Shown: piece by piece, positions 1 through 12,550 of the stretch
Layout of the letters: the number at the start of each line of letters is the position of its first letter
How positions within the stretch are numbered: position 1 is the first letter of the stretch
Made by a program: the position numbers and the translations under genes
The notes under the pieces: model-generated
Databases searched by the model: none
Seen by the model: the letters and a program-made list of their open reading frames with translations, nothing else
What the model was told of the DNA's origin: nothing
Assembly: GCF_028598745.1 (NCBI RefSeq)
Contig: NZ_JAQRFK010000001.1
Span: forward strand, 1-64,000
Length of the DNA: 64,000 nucleotides
From: Xenorhabdus sp. IM139775
Lineage (GTDB): Bacteria > Pseudomonadota > Gammaproteobacteria > Enterobacterales > Enterobacteriaceae
Reading direction: 5' to 3'

Positions 1-828
1 CTCTCCGGAGATTTATTGGACGGTGGTGGAGATAAGTTTTTTGACGCACAAGTTGATTCTTATCCTAATGCGTCTTTGACTGACAGGATTTTATTTTTTA
101 ACAAGCAAAAAGACGATGGTTCTTTTGATCCAGAAGGTTTAATATTTCCAGTGCAAAAGATTGCCGATGTTTCGCACAATTCAAGTGCTTATAGTTATAC
201 ATTTGTGATGAAAAGAGAAGTTTTTCCATCTGAAACAGATTCAATGCTCTATTATGTGATAGCACCGGATTTTGGCAATAGTATATATTCAGGGATTCAG
301 CAGGTTAAATATGTCGGAGAGGGAATAGGCGCGCCTGATGATAGTGTCAAAAGAATATATAATATGCCCAGGATTTTCTCCAATTATGCTGATATCAAAA
401 AAGATCCTAAACTTGAACACTCTGATGATGATAAAAAACCCAATAATGAAGATATCACCCAAGATGATGTATCTAACTCTTCTGTCAGTGGATATCAGTT
501 GTATGCAAAAATTATGTGTACTAATGATGAAAATGATCAGTCTTATCCCATTTGGGGTAAAGAGATATATTTGAGAATGTATGTTAGATCAGCAAATCAG
601 AATCTTGATAGAATATTTAAAGCTGTTGCCCCACATGCGCCAGATAATCCAGGAGGAAACTTGTCGACAATCATTATTAAAATTGAGTCACCAGAACTTA
701 ATGATGTGAAAGGATATACGGACGGTGGAATAGGGGTTATTTACTTCGAATATTATATCATTGACCCAGCTAACAATGAAAAAACATATAGTCATTATTG
801 GAAAAATGAAATTATGACAAGTGATTAA
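1..828 (+). CDS. Unrecognised protein, C-terminal part (5' end outside window)
   Basis: The reading frame is open from the first base to a TAA at 826-828, so at least 275 residues of a longer protein are visible. A TTG at position 16 has a GGAG in front of it, but the residues upstream (LSGDL) read smoothly into the frame, so I take the gene as truncated by the window edge. The product is soluble-looking, acidic and rich in Asp, Asn, Ser and Tyr, with no signal peptide, membrane segment or catalytic motif that I recognise. The gene is clearly more AT-rich than thrS downstream, which suggests accessory DNA. It ends just before a strong hairpin and is not linked to the housekeeping operon that follows. 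No function can be assigned. Confidence 0.6.
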   Translation, partial: LSGDLLDGGGDKFFDAQVDSYPNASLTDRILFFNKQKDDGSFDPEGLIFPVQKIADVSHNSSAYSYTFVMKREVFPSETDSMLYYVIAPDFGNSIYSGIQQVKYVGEGIGAPDDSVKRIYNMPRIFSNYADIKKDPKLEHSDDDKKPNNEDITQDDVSNSSVSGYQLYAKIMCTNDENDQSYPIWGKEIYLRMYVRSANQNLDRIFKAVAPHAPDNPGGNLSTIIIKIESPELNDVKGYTDGGIGVIYFEYYIIDPANNEKTYSHYWKNEIMTSD

Positions 829-856
829 ATAGTGTTTCAAAATGATAGGAATAAAT

Positions 857-887
857 ATCTTATCCCGTGTGTTGCACGGGATAAGAT
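857..887 (+). terminator. Hairpin terminator after the first gene
   Basis: A perfect 13-bp inverted repeat (arms 857-869 and 875-887) with a 5-nt loop lies 28 bases after the stop codon. There is no long T run after it, so termination strength is uncertain. The rest of the 829-1159 gap holds the thrS leader. Confidence 0.55.
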
Positions 888-1117
888 TGCAAACTTTCAC
901 TATTATAAAAACTATTTAAGTGAAGCTGGAAATGGTTTAAATCTTTTCTCACAGAGCTATTTTAACCCTTACTCTGTGTGATAGTATGTCGGGCGAGTTA
1001 GGGTAAATGTACCTGATGTTTTTGAAGTTATTTCCTTAAACATGTACACATCTTGCGGAGTGAAGCGAGGGTTTATCTCTAACGTACTGATTTAATAATG
1101 AATTTGATTTAATGCAA

Positions 1118-1138
1118 GTGATCTTTCGTGTGGGTCAC
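1118..1138 (+). promoter_or_regulatory. thrS translational operator, anticodon-arm mimic
   Basis: GTGATC (1118-1123) pairs with GGTCAC (1133-1138) around a 9-nt loop that contains CGT at 1127-1129, the sequence of a threonine anticodon. The hairpin sits just upstream of the ribosome binding site TAAGGA and the ATG at 1160. In E. coli, ThrRS binds such a tRNA-Thr-like hairpin in its own mRNA and blocks ribosome entry. The hairpin and the anticodon triplet are seen directly; autoregulation is inferred from the E. coli case. Confidence 0.8.
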
Positions 1139-1159
1139 CACTGTACATAAGGATTTTAA

Positions 1160-3088
1160 ATGCCTGTAATTACTCTTCCTGACGGTAGTCAACGTCAATT
1201 TGAGCATGCTGTTTCTGTCATGGATGTCGCTCGTGATATCGGTGCTGGTTTGGCAAAAGCGTGTATCGCTGGCCGTGTTAATGGTGAATTGGTTGATGCC
1301 TGCGAATTAATCGAAACTGATGCCAATCTTGCGATTATCACCAGCAAGAATGAAGAAGGCTTGGAAATTATCCGCCACTCATGTGCACATCTGTTGGGCC
1401 ATGCAATCAAACAGTTATGGCCGGATACGAAAATGGCTATCGGTCCTATCATTGATAATGGTTTCTATTACGATGTCGATTTGGATCGCTCTTTGACGCA
1501 GGAAGATATTGAGCTGCTTGAAAAACGCATGCTGGAGCTTGCTAAAAAAGACTACGATGTCATTAAGAAAAAAGTGAGCTGGCAAGAAGCGCGTGACGCA
1601 TTTTCGGCTCGTGGTGAAGAATATAAGATCCAGATTTTGGATGAAAATATCAGCCACGATGATCGTCCCGGCCTGTATCATCATGAAGAATACATTGATA
1701 TGTGCCGTGGGCCACATGTCCCTAACATGCGTTTCTGCCATCACTTCAAACTGCAAAAAGTGGCAGGGGCATATTGGCGCGGCAATAGTGACAACAAAAT
1801 GTTGCAGCGTATTTATGGTACGGCATGGGCGGATAAGAAGCAGCTTAATGCCTATTTGCAGCGTCTGGAAGAAGCGGCAAAACGCGATCACCGTAAGATT
1901 GGTAAGCAGCTTGACCTGTATCATATGCAGGAAGAAGCACCAGGCATGGCGTTTTGGCATAATGATGGCTGGACAATTTTCCGTGAATTGGAAACGTTTG
2001 TCCGCCTGAAGCTCAAAGAGTACCAATATCAGGAAGTAAAAGGCCCATTCATGATGGACCGTATCCTGTGGGAAAAAACAGGGCACTGGGAAAACTATAA
2101 AGAAAATATGTTCACCACTTCATCGGAAAACCGTGAATATTGCGTAAAACCGATGAACTGCCCGGGTCATGTCCAGATTTTCAACCAAGGATTGAAATCC
2201 TACCGTGATTTGCCTTTGCGCATGGCTGAATTTGGTAGCTGCCACCGTAACGAGCCGTCAGGCGCTTTACATGGCTTGATGCGTGTACGTGGCTTTACTC
2301 AAGATGATGCACATATTTTCTGTACTGAAGATCAAATTCTGCAAGAAGTCAGTAGCTGCATCAAAATGATTTATGATGTGTACGCGACATTTGGTTTTGA
2401 GAAGATTGTTGTCAAATTATCAACTCGCCCGGAAAAACGTATTGGCACGGAAAAACAATGGGATGAGGCAGAAGCGGATCTTGCTGAAGCATTGACCCAA
2501 AACAGCATTGAATTTGAATATCAGCCGGGTGAAGGGGCATTTTATGGCCCTAAAATTGAATTTACCCTTTATGATTGTTTGGATCGTGCGTGGCAATGTG
2601 GTACTGTGCAACTCGATTTTTCACTACCAGCACGTCTGAGCGCGTCGTATGTAGGTGAAAATAACGAACGTAAGGTTCCTGTAATGATTCACCGTGCAGT
2701 TCTGGGTTCTCTGGAACGCTTTATCGGTATCCTGACAGAAGAATATGCAGGGTTTTTCCCAACATGGTTGGCACCTCAGCAGGTCGTCATCATGAATATT
2801 ACGGATAGTCAGTCAGATTATGTACAGGAATTGGTAAAAAAACTTCAAGATGCAGGCATTCGTGCAAAAGCAGACTTGAGAAACGAGAAGATTGGTTTTA
2901 AAATCCGTGAACACACTCTGCGTCGAGTGCCTTACATGCTTGTTTGTGGCGACAAAGAAGTCGAATCAGGAAAAGTGTCCGTTCGTACTCGCCGAGGCAA
3001 GGATTTGGGTAGCATTGATGTCAGTGAGTTTACAGAGAAACTGCTGACAGAAATACGCAGTCGTAATCTTCATCAATTGGAGGAATAA
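1160..3088 (+). CDS. thrS: Threonine--tRNA ligase
   Basis: This enzyme charges tRNA-Thr with threonine in the cytoplasm. The 642 residues match the full E. coli length. In order they hold an N-terminal TGS domain (about 1-60, [11 protein letters not shown]), an editing domain (about 70-225), the class II catalytic core (about 240-535) and the anticodon-binding domain (about 540-640). Cys334 in MNCPGH is the expected zinc ligand, and the HRNEPSG motif follows. The ATG has TAAGGA at a suitable distance. It is the first gene of a translation-factor cluster; infC starts four bases after its stop codon. The leader hairpin at 1118-1138 points to translational self-repression. Confidence 0.98.
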   Translation: MPVITLPDGSQRQFEHAVSVMDVARDIGAGLAKACIAGRVNGELVDACELIETDANLAIITSKNEEGLEIIRHSCAHLLGHAIKQLWPDTKMAIGPIIDNGFYYDVDLDRSLTQEDIELLEKRMLELAKKDYDVIKKKVSWQEARDAFSARGEEYKIQILDENISHDDRPGLYHHEEYIDMCRGPHVPNMRFCHHFKLQKVAGAYWRGNSDNKMLQRIYGTAWADKKQLNAYLQRLEEAAKRDHRKIGKQLDLYHMQEEAPGMAFWHNDGWTIFRELETFVRLKLKEYQYQEVKGPFMMDRILWEKTGHWENYKENMFTTSSENREYCVKPMNCPGHVQIFNQGLKSYRDLPLRMAEFGSCHRNEPSGALHGLMRVRGFTQDDAHIFCTEDQILQEVSSCIKMIYDVYATFGFEKIVVKLSTRPEKRIGTEKQWDEAEADLAEALTQNSIEFEYQPGEGAFYGPKIEFTLYDCLDRAWQCGTVQLDFSLPARLSASYVGENNERKVPVMIHRAVLGSLERFIGILTEEYAGFFPTWLAPQQVVIMNITDSQSDYVQELVKKLQDAGIRAKADLRNEKIGFKIREHTLRRVPYMLVCGDKEVESGKVSVRTRRGKDLGSIDVSEFTEKLLTEIRSRNLHQLEE

Positions 3089-3631
<543 letters not shown>

Positions 3632-3704
3632 TCAGGCAAAACAAGTAATGGGTTCCAGTTAATCTGGCTGGAGCCTGTTCGCCTGGCTAGTTCGTTGTAA
3701 TTAA

Positions 3705-3923
<219 letters not shown>

Positions 3924-3962
3924 GCAATTTTTTTTAGATTAGAACTCAGATAGAGACGATAG

Positions 3963-4328
<366 letters not shown>

Positions 4329-4336
4329 GTCAGGTT

Positions 4337-4362
4337 AAAAGAGGGAGCTTGCTCCCTCTTTT
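4337..4362 (+). terminator. Intrinsic terminator of the infC-rpmI-rplT cluster
   Basis: An 11-bp stem (4337-4347 with 4352-4362) closes on a CTTG tetraloop. A-rich and T-rich ends make the hairpin usable as a rho-independent terminator just after rplT. Confidence 0.85.
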
Positions 4363-4463
4363 ACGTTTTTCCAAAATGTGGTTGACTATAATATATGATC
4401 ACATCACATTGTCATTCGGTTACGATTGGCGGTGGCAAAAGAGACACAGGAGAAAAAAACAAC

Positions 4464-4511
4464 ATGATAAAATTAGCCTTTTTTCGTTTCTTTTTTTACT
4501 TTAGCGCCTGA
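4464..4511 (+). CDS. pheM: pheST operon leader peptide
   Basis: A 15-residue open frame from ATG 4464 to TGA 4509-4511 encodes MIKLAFFRFFFYFSA. Six of the fifteen residues are Phe, five of them nearly consecutive. AGGAG at 4448-4452 precedes it. This is the classic attenuation leader: when charged tRNA-Phe is scarce the ribosome stalls on the Phe codons and an antiterminator forms, so pheS and pheT are transcribed. The T-rich coding stretch (about 4480-4496) is complementary to the A-rich stretch at about 4532-4549, which fits the alternative folds. The peptide differs in sequence from the E. coli one but keeps the Phe-Phe-Arg-Phe-Phe-Phe-Tyr-Phe core as I remember it. Confidence 0.93.
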   Translation: MIKLAFFRFFFYFSA

Positions 4512-4558
4512 AATAAGGGGGCTTTGCGCGTAAGAAAAGAAACGAAAAATAGCGCTCG

Positions 4559-4583
4559 AGCCTCCGGTGTGGAGGCTTTTTTA
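4559..4583 (+). terminator. phe attenuator terminator
   Basis: AGCCTCC (4559-4565) pairs with GGAGGCT (4571-4577) around GGTGT and is followed by a run of six T. It lies between the leader peptide and pheS, the expected place for the transcription attenuator. Confidence 0.88.
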
Positions 4584-4623
4584 TTTTTATGGCCTCATTA
4601 ATCGATAACGTATGGGGACATAA

Positions 4624-5652
<1,029 letters not shown>

Positions 5653-5666
5653 GGCGGGTATATCTC

Positions 5667-8054
5667 ATGAAATTCAGTGAACTCTGGTTACGCGAGTGGG
5701 CAAACCCAGCCATTAGTAGTGAAGCATTGTCTGATCAAATCACCATGGCGGGTTTGGAAGTTGATGGTGTTGAAAAAGTGGCCGGTCAATTCCACGGTGT
5801 ATTTGTTGGGGAAGTCGTTGAATGTGGACAACACCCAAATGCCGATAAATTACGTGTTACAAAAGTGAATGTCGGCGGCGAACGTCTGTTGGACATTGTT
5901 TGTGGTGCACCTAATTGCCGTCAGGGGCTTCGTGTCGCTGTCGCTACCGTCGGTGCGGTACTACCGGGCGATTTCAAAATTAAATCAGCAAAATTGCGCG
6001 GAGAACCGTCAGAAGGCATGCTGTGTTCGTTTTCTGAACTGGGTATTGCCAGCGATCAGGATGGCATCATTGAGCTGCCGACAGATGCCCCGATTGGTAC
6101 TGACCTGCGTGATTATATTAAATTGGACGATAACGCGATTGAAATCAGCATCACACCAAACCGTGCTGATTGCCTGAGCATCATGGGGGTTGCCCGTGAC
6201 GTTGCGGTTATCAATAAATTGTCCATGACAGAGCCGAAAATCGAAGCGGTTAAACCAACGACAGATGCCACATTCCCTATTCGCGTTGACGCCCCTGAAG
6301 CCTGCCCACGCTATTTGGGACGTGTGATCAAGAACGTGAACATTAAGGTGAACACGCCGCTGTGGATGCGAGAAAAACTGCGTCGTGGTGGTATTCGCTC
6401 TATCGATCCGGTTGTTGATATCACCAATTATGTATTACTCGAATTAGGTCAACCATTGCATGCGTTCGATTTGGAACGTCTGACGGGGTCAATAATTGTC
6501 CGCTTTGCTGAGCAAGGTGAAAAAGTCACTCTGCTAGATGGTAATGAAACCGAACTTTCTGCTGAAACACTTGTGATTTCTGATGAAAAGCAAGCACTTG
6601 CTATAGCGGGGATTTTCGGCGGGGAATATTCTGGTGTTAACGCAGAAACTCAGCATATTATGCTGGAGTGCGCGTTTTTTGCACCGCTGGCAATTGCCGG
6701 TCGTGCCCGTCGTTATGGTTTACATACTGATGCCTCCCACCGTTTTGAACGTGGCGTTGATCCACAGCTTCAGCACAAAGCTATGGAATATGCCACTCAG
6801 TTGTTGATCGACATCTGTGGCGGAGAAACAGGGGAAATCGTTGATGCGACCAGTGAATCTCACTTACCAAAGCCAGCAGCGATAACGCTGACTCGCAATA
6901 AATTGGATCGCTTGATTGGTCATCATGTTGCTGATGAACAAGTCACCGATATCCTGACGCGTTTAGGTTGTCAGGTCACTGTTCAGGATGGTCATTGGCA
7001 GGCTGTTGCGCCTAGCTGGCGTTTTGATATGCAGATCGAAGAAGATCTTGTTGAAGAAGTTGCCCGTATTTACGGCTATAACAACATTCCTGATGTGCCA
7101 GTGCGGGCAGATTTGCTGATGACTTCACATCGTGAAGCTGATTTGCCGCTGAAACGGGTGAAAACCATGCTGGTGGACAGAGGTTATCAAGAAGCCATTA
7201 CTTATAGCTTCGTTGATCCTAAAGTTCAGCAATGCCTGCACCCACAGGAAGAAGCGTTGATCCTGCCTAATCCAATTTCGGCGGATATGTCAGCCATGCG
7301 CTTATCCCTGTTGACCGGGCTATTGACGACCGTCGCCTATAACCAAAACCGCCAGCAAAACCGTATTCGCTTATTTGAGACAGGGTTACGTTTTGTGCCG
7401 GACGAAAATGCAGAACATGGCATTCGTCAGGAATTAATGCTTGGTGGCGTTATCGCAGGCAACCGTTTTGAAGAGCACTGGTCGATTGAAAAAAAACCAG
7501 TTGATTTCTTTGATTTGAAGGGTGATTTAGAATCTGTTTTAGAATTGACAGGTAAACTATCTAGCATTTCCTTTAAGGCAGAAGAACATCCTGCTTTACA
7601 TCCCGGACAAAGTGCTGGGATTTATCTGGAAAATAATTACATTGGCTATATAGGTGTTGTTCATCCAGAATTGGAACGTAAACTTGACTTAAACGGCCGT
7701 ACCGTGGTATTCGAGTTATTATGGACCAGTCTGGTAGACCGCATGATCCCTGAGATGAAAGAAGTTTCTCGCTTCCCATCTAACCGCCGTGATATCGCCA
7801 TTGTTGTGCCTGAAAATGTAGCCGCAGAAGATGTTCTGGTTGAATGTAAGAAAGTTGGCGTAAATCATATAGTTGGCATAAACTTATTTGACGTGTATTG
7901 TGGTAAAGGTGTCGCGGAAGGCTACAAGAGCCTTGCTATTAGCTTAATCTTGCAGGATACCGTGCGTACACTGGAAGAAGAAGAAATTGCTGCGACCGTC
8001 AACAAATGCGTTGCTGCATTAGAACAGCGATTCAAAGCATCCTTGAGGGACTGA
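5667..8054 (+). CDS. pheT: Phenylalanine--tRNA ligase, beta subunit
   Basis: The beta subunit completes PheRS. It provides tRNA anticodon recognition and editing of Tyr-tRNA-Phe. At 795 residues it is full length. The order of domains is an N-terminal tRNA-binding OB fold (about 40-150, [17 protein letters not shown]), the B3/B4 editing module (about 210-380), B5 (about 400-475), a catalytic-like core and the C-terminal anticodon-binding ferredoxin fold (from about 700, [16 protein letters not shown]). It follows pheS closely, and ihfA starts four bases after its stop, so the three genes form one operon as in E. coli. Confidence 0.98.
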   Translation: MKFSELWLREWANPAISSEALSDQITMAGLEVDGVEKVAGQFHGVFVGEVVECGQHPNADKLRVTKVNVGGERLLDIVCGAPNCRQGLRVAVATVGAVLPGDFKIKSAKLRGEPSEGMLCSFSELGIASDQDGIIELPTDAPIGTDLRDYIKLDDNAIEISITPNRADCLSIMGVARDVAVINKLSMTEPKIEAVKPTTDATFPIRVDAPEACPRYLGRVIKNVNIKVNTPLWMREKLRRGGIRSIDPVVDITNYVLLELGQPLHAFDLERLTGSIIVRFAEQGEKVTLLDGNETELSAETLVISDEKQALAIAGIFGGEYSGVNAETQHIMLECAFFAPLAIAGRARRYGLHTDASHRFERGVDPQLQHKAMEYATQLLIDICGGETGEIVDATSESHLPKPAAITLTRNKLDRLIGHHVADEQVTDILTRLGCQVTVQDGHWQAVAPSWRFDMQIEEDLVEEVARIYGYNNIPDVPVRADLLMTSHREADLPLKRVKTMLVDRGYQEAITYSFVDPKVQQCLHPQEEALILPNPISADMSAMRLSLLTGLLTTVAYNQNRQQNRIRLFETGLRFVPDENAEHGIRQELMLGGVIAGNRFEEHWSIEKKPVDFFDLKGDLESVLELTGKLSSISFKAEEHPALHPGQSAGIYLENNYIGYIGVVHPELERKLDLNGRTVVFELLWTSLVDRMIPEMKEVSRFPSNRRDIAIVVPENVAAEDVLVECKKVGVNHIVGINLFDVYCGKGVAEGYKSLAISLILQDTVRTLEEEEIAATVNKCVAALEQRFKASLRD

Positions 8055-8058
8055 ACTT

Positions 8059-8355
8059 ATGGCGCTTACTAAAGCTGAAATGTCAGAAAATCTGTTTGAG
8101 AAACTGGGTATTAGCAAACGTGACGCTAAAGATCTAGTAGAAATGTTCTTTGAAGAAGTGCGTCGTTCTTTGGAGAACGGGGAACAAGTGAAGTTATCTG
8201 GATTTGGCAACTTTGATTTGCGAGACAAAAATCAACGTCCAGGCCGTAATCCGAAAACAGGCGAAGATATTCCGATTACGGCTCGCCGGGTTGTCACTTT
8301 TCGCCCTGGGCAAAAACTGAAAAATAGGGTGGAAAAAGCGTTACCCAAAGAATAA
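8059..8355 (+). CDS. ihfA: Integration host factor, alpha subunit
   Basis: IHF-alpha pairs with IHF-beta to bind and sharply bend DNA at specific sites; it takes part in recombination, replication and transcription. The 98 residues have the HU/IHF fold, with helical N-terminus ([21 protein letters not shown]) and the beta-arm region carrying the conserved [15 protein letters not shown] stretch whose proline intercalates into DNA. It starts four bases after pheT, the normal arrangement, and is followed by a terminator. Confidence 0.97.
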   Translation: MALTKAEMSENLFEKLGISKRDAKDLVEMFFEEVRRSLENGEQVKLSGFGNFDLRDKNQRPGRNPKTGEDIPITARRVVTFRPGQKLKNRVEKALPKE

Positions 8356-8361
8356 ATACAT

Positions 8362-8388
8362 AAAAAGGCCGCACTTAGCGGTCTTTTT
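8362..8388 (+). terminator. Intrinsic terminator after ihfA
   Basis: Eleven bases (8362-8372, five A then GGCCGC) pair with 8378-8388 around ACTTA, with one G-T pair, and the descending arm ends in five T. It ends the pheST-ihfA operon. Confidence 0.88.
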
Positions 8389-8452
8389 CTTATCTTTCTA
8401 TGTCTCATTATGTCCAATGTGAAGTGTATTTATTTTTCTAAATGGCCCACAC

Positions 8453-9448
8453 ATGCCCTCTGTTTATGAGCTGATCACTTATCAGAGAAAACGTAACCAT
8501 CGAGTGATGGCCGTTTTATCTGTTTTATTCGTTATCCTCTTTATTTTGTCATTATGCGCAGGTGAAATCTGGTTTTGGCCTGATCAATGGCTGTCGGAGC
8601 CTGCCCGGTTGTTTATCTGGCAGTTGAGGCTGCCCAGAGCGGTAGCAGTGATGGTTGTTGGCGCAAGTTTAGCCCTGTCAGGTGCAATCATGCAGGCTTT
8701 ATTTGAAAACCCGTTGGCGGAGCCGGGATTACTTGGCATCAGTAATGGCGCGGGGGTGGTCGTGGTATGTTTAATACTTCTCTTTCATGGTGTTGCACCA
8801 TTGTGGCTCTTGAGCATTGGCGCGATATTGGGAGCATTTTTCATGACGGCCATTTTGCTGACATTTGCCAGAAAGCATCAAGTGACAAATACCCGTCTGT
8901 TATTGATTGGCGTTGCTTTTGGGGTGATCTTTGGTGCCTTGATGACATGGATGGTCTATTTCAGTACCAGTTTGGATCTTCGGCAGTTGATGTATTGGAT
9001 GATGGGCAGTTTCAGCGGTGTTGACTGGCACCAAACATGGCTGATTATTGCCTTGTTTCCTGTCATTTTATGGTTAAGCAGCAAAGGCAACATTTTGAAT
9101 TATCTCTCTCTTGGCGAGTTACAGGCTCGGCAACTGGGGATATCTCACCATACATGGCGTAATTTATTGGTATCGGTCATTGGGTTATTAGTGGGTTTGA
9201 GTGTTGCCCTTGCAGGATCAATCAGTTTTATCGGCTTAGTGATCCCGCATATCTTAAGATTGATTGGTTTGACTGATCATAAGGCATTACTTCCGGCCAG
9301 TGCATTGGCAGGGGGCAGCGGTTTATTGTTGGCCGATTTAATTTCCCGCCTGTCATTATCTCATGCAGAAGTGCCGATAGGGGTGGTCACAGTCACCTTA
9401 GGCTCCCCCGTTTTTATATGGCTGTTATTAAGAACACGTCACTATTGA
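8453..9448 (+). CDS. btuC: Vitamin B12 ABC transporter, permease
   Basis: BtuC is the inner-membrane channel that moves cobalamin from the periplasmic BtuF into the cytoplasm. The 331 residues fit the FecCD-type permease family with about ten hydrophobic spans. The [40 protein letters not shown] block and the coupling-helix region around [23 protein letters not shown] are typical. In E. coli btuE lies between btuC and btuD; here the two transporter genes are separated by only 51 bases and btuE is absent. btuF is not in this window. Confidence 0.95.
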   Translation: MPSVYELITYQRKRNHRVMAVLSVLFVILFILSLCAGEIWFWPDQWLSEPARLFIWQLRLPRAVAVMVVGASLALSGAIMQALFENPLAEPGLLGISNGAGVVVVCLILLFHGVAPLWLLSIGAILGAFFMTAILLTFARKHQVTNTRLLLIGVAFGVIFGALMTWMVYFSTSLDLRQLMYWMMGSFSGVDWHQTWLIIALFPVILWLSSKGNILNYLSLGELQARQLGISHHTWRNLLVSVIGLLVGLSVALAGSISFIGLVIPHILRLIGLTDHKALLPASALAGGSGLLLADLISRLSLSHAEVPIGVVTVTLGSPVFIWLLLRTRHY

Positions 9449-9499
9449 GAAATACTGAGCCTGTCTGGTAATGCAGGACAAGGCGATGAGGATAATCAC

Positions 9500-10267
9500 A
9501 TGGTCGGCCAGCCGATTTTGGAACTGGATAACGTTACGATTAACAACAGATTGAGTGCATTATCTGAGACGGTGACCGCAGGAAAACAAATTCATTTGGT
9601 TGGGTTAAATGGTTCAGGGAAGAGCACGCTACTTTCGGCGGTGGCGGGCATTTTACCCTATAGCGGAACGATTCGCCTGCATGGCCGGAACTTGCAGGAT
9701 TACCGCCAGCATGAGTTGGCAAAGCATCGGGCCTGGTTCTCTCAATCGTCTTCTGTTCCTGTTATGCCGGTTTTTCAGTACTTAGATATGTTTCGTCCTG
9801 AATCCGCGCCATTAGCCCAGAGCGAAAATGTGTTGAACGGGCTTTGCCAGCAAATGAAACTTCTGCCACTACTTTCTTCATCAATAGGTCAACTCTCCGG
9901 TGGCGAGTGGCAGCGTGTCAGATTAGCCGGCACTTTTTTTCAGATATGGCCGGAACTGAATCCTGCCGGGCGTTTACTTTTACTTGACGAGCCAACAAAT
10001 AATCTTGATATCACCCAACAAGCGATTTTGGATAAATTAACCACAAAGTTTTGTGCATTGGGGGGGACGGTCTTATTGAGCAGTCATAACCTTGACCACA
10101 CGTATGAACAGGCGACAGACGTCTGGCTGCTTGCGCATGGAAAATTGTTGGCATCGGGTATGCCACAGAATGTAATGACAGAACGAAATTTATCAGAGGT
10201 TTTTGAGGCAAATATTGGACATATCAAAAATGCCAGCTATAAATTATGGAGGGTCAGCCACGGGTAA
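9500..10267 (+). CDS. btuD: Vitamin B12 ABC transporter, ATPase
   Basis: BtuD is the nucleotide-binding subunit that powers cobalamin import by BtuC. The 255-residue protein shows Walker A (GLNGSGKSTL, about residues 34-43), the ABC signature (LSGGEWQRVRLA, about 132-143) and Walker B with its catalytic Glu (LLLLDEPTNNLD, about 157-168), then the switch His (SSHNLDHT). The ATG at 9500 gives a family-like N-terminus. It follows btuC on the same strand and is probably co-transcribed. The gap to the arn operon holds a separate promoter. Confidence 0.95.
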   Translation: MVGQPILELDNVTINNRLSALSETVTAGKQIHLVGLNGSGKSTLLSAVAGILPYSGTIRLHGRNLQDYRQHELAKHRAWFSQSSSVPVMPVFQYLDMFRPESAPLAQSENVLNGLCQQMKLLPLLSSSIGQLSGGEWQRVRLAGTFFQIWPELNPAGRLLLLDEPTNNLDITQQAILDKLTTKFCALGGTVLLSSHNLDHTYEQATDVWLLAHGKLLASGMPQNVMTERNLSEVFEANIGHIKNASYKLWRVSHG

Positions 10268-10342
10268 TTTCTGTCAGTGAAATTCAGCATAATCATTGCC
10301 TGCTGTCTGCTTTTGGCGTTTGGTTGACCAAAATTTGTTTTT

Positions 10343-10377
10343 CGTTGAGGTTTTGTTAAAAAATCATCATTTAGAAT
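10343..10377 (+). promoter_or_regulatory. PhoP-type promoter of the arn operon
   Basis: CGTTGA (10343-10348) and TGTTAA (10354-10359) are spaced by five bases and match 9 of 12 positions of the PhoP direct repeat TGTTTA-N5-TGTTTA. A good -10 box, TAGAAT (10372-10377), begins 13 bases after the second repeat, as in PhoP promoters where the box replaces the -35. PhoP control of arn (pbgPE) is known in Photorhabdus and relatives. The site itself is my reading of the sequence. Confidence 0.5.
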
Positions 10378-10423
10378 CGATCAATTATAAAACAATTTGG
10401 GACATAAAAGGCATAAGGCGGTT

Positions 10424-11569
10424 ATGGATAGTTTTTTGCCATTTTCTCGGCCTGCGATTGGCCATGAAGAGATTGAAGCGGTAGAAAAAGTTTTACACTC
10501 AGGTTGGATCACGACAGGCCCGCAAAACCATCAGTTAGAGCAAGATTTTTCTCATCGGTTTGGATGCAAACATGCTGTCGCCCTGTGTTCTGCGACTGCG
10601 GGAATGCATCTGGCTTTGTTGGCGCTAAACATCGGCCCCGGTGATGAAGTCATCACGCCTTCCCAAACTTGGGTTTCCACCATCAATATGATTTGTTTGT
10701 TGGGTGCTGAACCTGTCATGGTTGACGTTGACCGTGATACCTTGATGGTCAGTGCAGAAACAATCAAAAACTCGATTACCCCAAAAACCAAAGCCATTCT
10801 CCCTGTTCATTATGCGGGAGCGCCTTGTGATCTTGACGCTCTTCGCGCTGTGGCTCAAGCCGCCAATATTCCCCTGATTGAAGATGCTGCCCATGCTGTC
10901 GGTACCCGTTATAAAAATGAATGGGTCGGGGAGCGGGGAACGGCAATCTTCTCTTTCCATGCCATTAAAAACATGACCTGTGCCGAAGGCGGCATGTTCG
11001 TTACAGATGATGATGAACTTGCCCAACGAGTCCGCTGTTTAAAATTTCATGGATTAGCGGTTGATGCTTTTGACCGACAAATTCAGGGCAGGAAACCACA
11101 GGCAGAAGTCATTGAACCGGGCTTTAAATATAACCTGTCAGATATTCATGCGGCGATGGCAGTCGTGCAACTGGGCAAGCTGGCTTCAATGAATGAACGC
11201 CGTCGGGAGCTGGTGGCCCGGTATGCTGCCGCACTTATTGATTCACCTTTGCAAATGCTGAAAGCGCCTGAATATCAGCATGTGCATTCCCATCATCTTT
11301 TTATGGTACGTGTTGACAAAAATACCTGTGGTATTGACCGCGATACTTTCATGGCTCGCCTAAAGGACAGCAATATTGGCACGGGTTTGCATTTCAGGGC
11401 CGCGCATACACAGAAATATTATCGTGAGCGTTATCCACAGCTTTCCCTGCCGGTCTCAGAGTGGAATTCGTCAACACTTTGTTCATTACCCCTTTTCCCG
11501 GATATGAGCAATGGCGATGTCGATCGTGTCGTGAATGCGATAACTGAAATTCTTTCGGAGCATAAATAA
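10424..11569 (+). CDS. arnB: UDP-4-amino-4-deoxy-L-arabinose aminotransferase
   Basis: ArnB transfers an amino group from glutamate to UDP-4-ketopentose, giving UDP-L-Ara4N in the lipid A modification pathway. The start at 10424 ([20 protein letters not shown]) has AAGGCG upstream and gives 381 residues, the family size; an in-frame start 27 bases earlier lacks support. It is a DegT/DnrJ/EryC1-type PLP enzyme: Lys182 in [13 protein letters not shown] is the expected Schiff-base lysine and IEDAAHAVG the cofactor-contacting Asp region. It heads seven tightly packed arn genes. The operon makes lipid A less negative and protects against cationic peptides such as polymyxin. Confidence 0.96.
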   Translation: MDSFLPFSRPAIGHEEIEAVEKVLHSGWITTGPQNHQLEQDFSHRFGCKHAVALCSATAGMHLALLALNIGPGDEVITPSQTWVSTINMICLLGAEPVMVDVDRDTLMVSAETIKNSITPKTKAILPVHYAGAPCDLDALRAVAQAANIPLIEDAAHAVGTRYKNEWVGERGTAIFSFHAIKNMTCAEGGMFVTDDDELAQRVRCLKFHGLAVDAFDRQIQGRKPQAEVIEPGFKYNLSDIHAAMAVVQLGKLASMNERRRELVARYAAALIDSPLQMLKAPEYQHVHSHHLFMVRVDKNTCGIDRDTFMARLKDSNIGTGLHFRAAHTQKYYRERYPQLSLPVSEWNSSTLCSLPLFPDMSNGDVDRVVNAITEILSEHK

Positions 11570-12550
11570 GTGACATTTGAGAAAATCAAAAAAGTTTCCG
11601 TCGTTATTCCTGTTTACAACGAAGAAGAAAGTTTACCCCAGTTATTGGAAAGAACTCTCGCCGCATGTCAAAAACTAGAACAGAAATACGAATTAATCCT
11701 GATTGATGATGGCAGTCGCGATAGCTCTGTCGAGATCTTAACTCACGCGGCTGAATCGCCGGAAAATCATGTGATTGCGATTTTTCTTAACCGTAATTAT
11801 GGGCAACATTCCGCTATCATGGCAGGTTTCCATCAAGCTGACGGTGATCTGGTCATTACACTTGATGCTGATTTACAAAATCCGCCGGAAGAAATTCCCC
11901 GTTTAGTTAAAACCGCCGAAGAGGGATATGACGTCGTGGGGACACGCCGTGCTCATCGTCAGGACTCTTGGTTCCGTAAAACCGCGTCTAAAATAATCAA
12001 TGCGCTGATAACCAAGGCGACGGGACGTTCGATGGGGGATTATGGCTGTATGTTGCGCGCCTATCGGCGTCACATTATACACGCGATGCTCCAATGCCAT
12101 GAACGCAGTACGTTTATTCCCATCCTTGCCAACACCTTTGCCCGTAGAACGATAGAAATTGACGTCGCCCATGCAGAGCGTGAGTTTGGGGATTCCAAAT
12201 ACAGTTTTATGAAACTGATCAACCTGATGTATGACCTCCTGACGTGCTTAACAACGGCGCCATTGCGATTATTGAGTGTCGCGGGAAGTATCATTGCCAT
12301 AACCGGTTTTCTGTTGGCGGTATTGTTGATTGCCTTGCGTCTTATACTCGGTTCCATGTGGGCTGCCGAAGGGGTGTTTACCCTGTTCGCGATCCTTTTC
12401 ATGTTCATCGGGGCACAGTTTGTCGCAATGGGATTATTGGGTGAATACATTGGCCGGATATATAACGATGTCCGTGCTCGCCCGCGTTATTTTATTCAAA
12501 AAGTGGTCGGAGTTGAGAAGACCAACGACAATCAGGAAGAAAGCGAATGA
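11570..12550 (+). CDS. arnC: Undecaprenyl-phosphate 4-deoxy-4-formamido-L-arabinose transferase
   Basis: ArnC moves formylated L-Ara4N from UDP onto undecaprenyl phosphate at the inner membrane. The GTG start at 11570 directly abuts the arnB stop codon. The 326 residues begin with a GT2 glycosyltransferase domain ([18 protein letters not shown]) with the metal-binding DAD of [13 protein letters not shown] near residue 100. Two C-terminal membrane spans follow (about 235-300). Its last bases overlap arnA in an ATGA junction, which implies translational coupling. Confidence 0.95.
   Translation: MTFEKIKKVSVVIPVYNEEESLPQLLERTLAACQKLEQKYELILIDDGSRDSSVEILTHAAESPENHVIAIFLNRNYGQHSAIMAGFHQADGDLVITLDADLQNPPEEIPRLVKTAEEGYDVVGTRRAHRQDSWFRKTASKIINALITKATGRSMGDYGCMLRAYRRHIIHAMLQCHERSTFIPILANTFARRTIEIDVAHAEREFGDSKYSFMKLINLMYDLLTCLTTAPLRLLSVAGSIIAITGFLLAVLLIALRLILGSMWAAEGVFTLFAILFMFIGAQFVAMGLLGEYIGRIYNDVRARPRYFIQKVVGVEKTNDNQEESE

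Noticed and set aside
1415-2086. 223-codon minus-strand frame opposite thrS
   Set aside because: It lies wholly antisense to a well-conserved gene, has no ribosome binding site and codes a Phe/His-rich product of the kind produced by antisense shadows.
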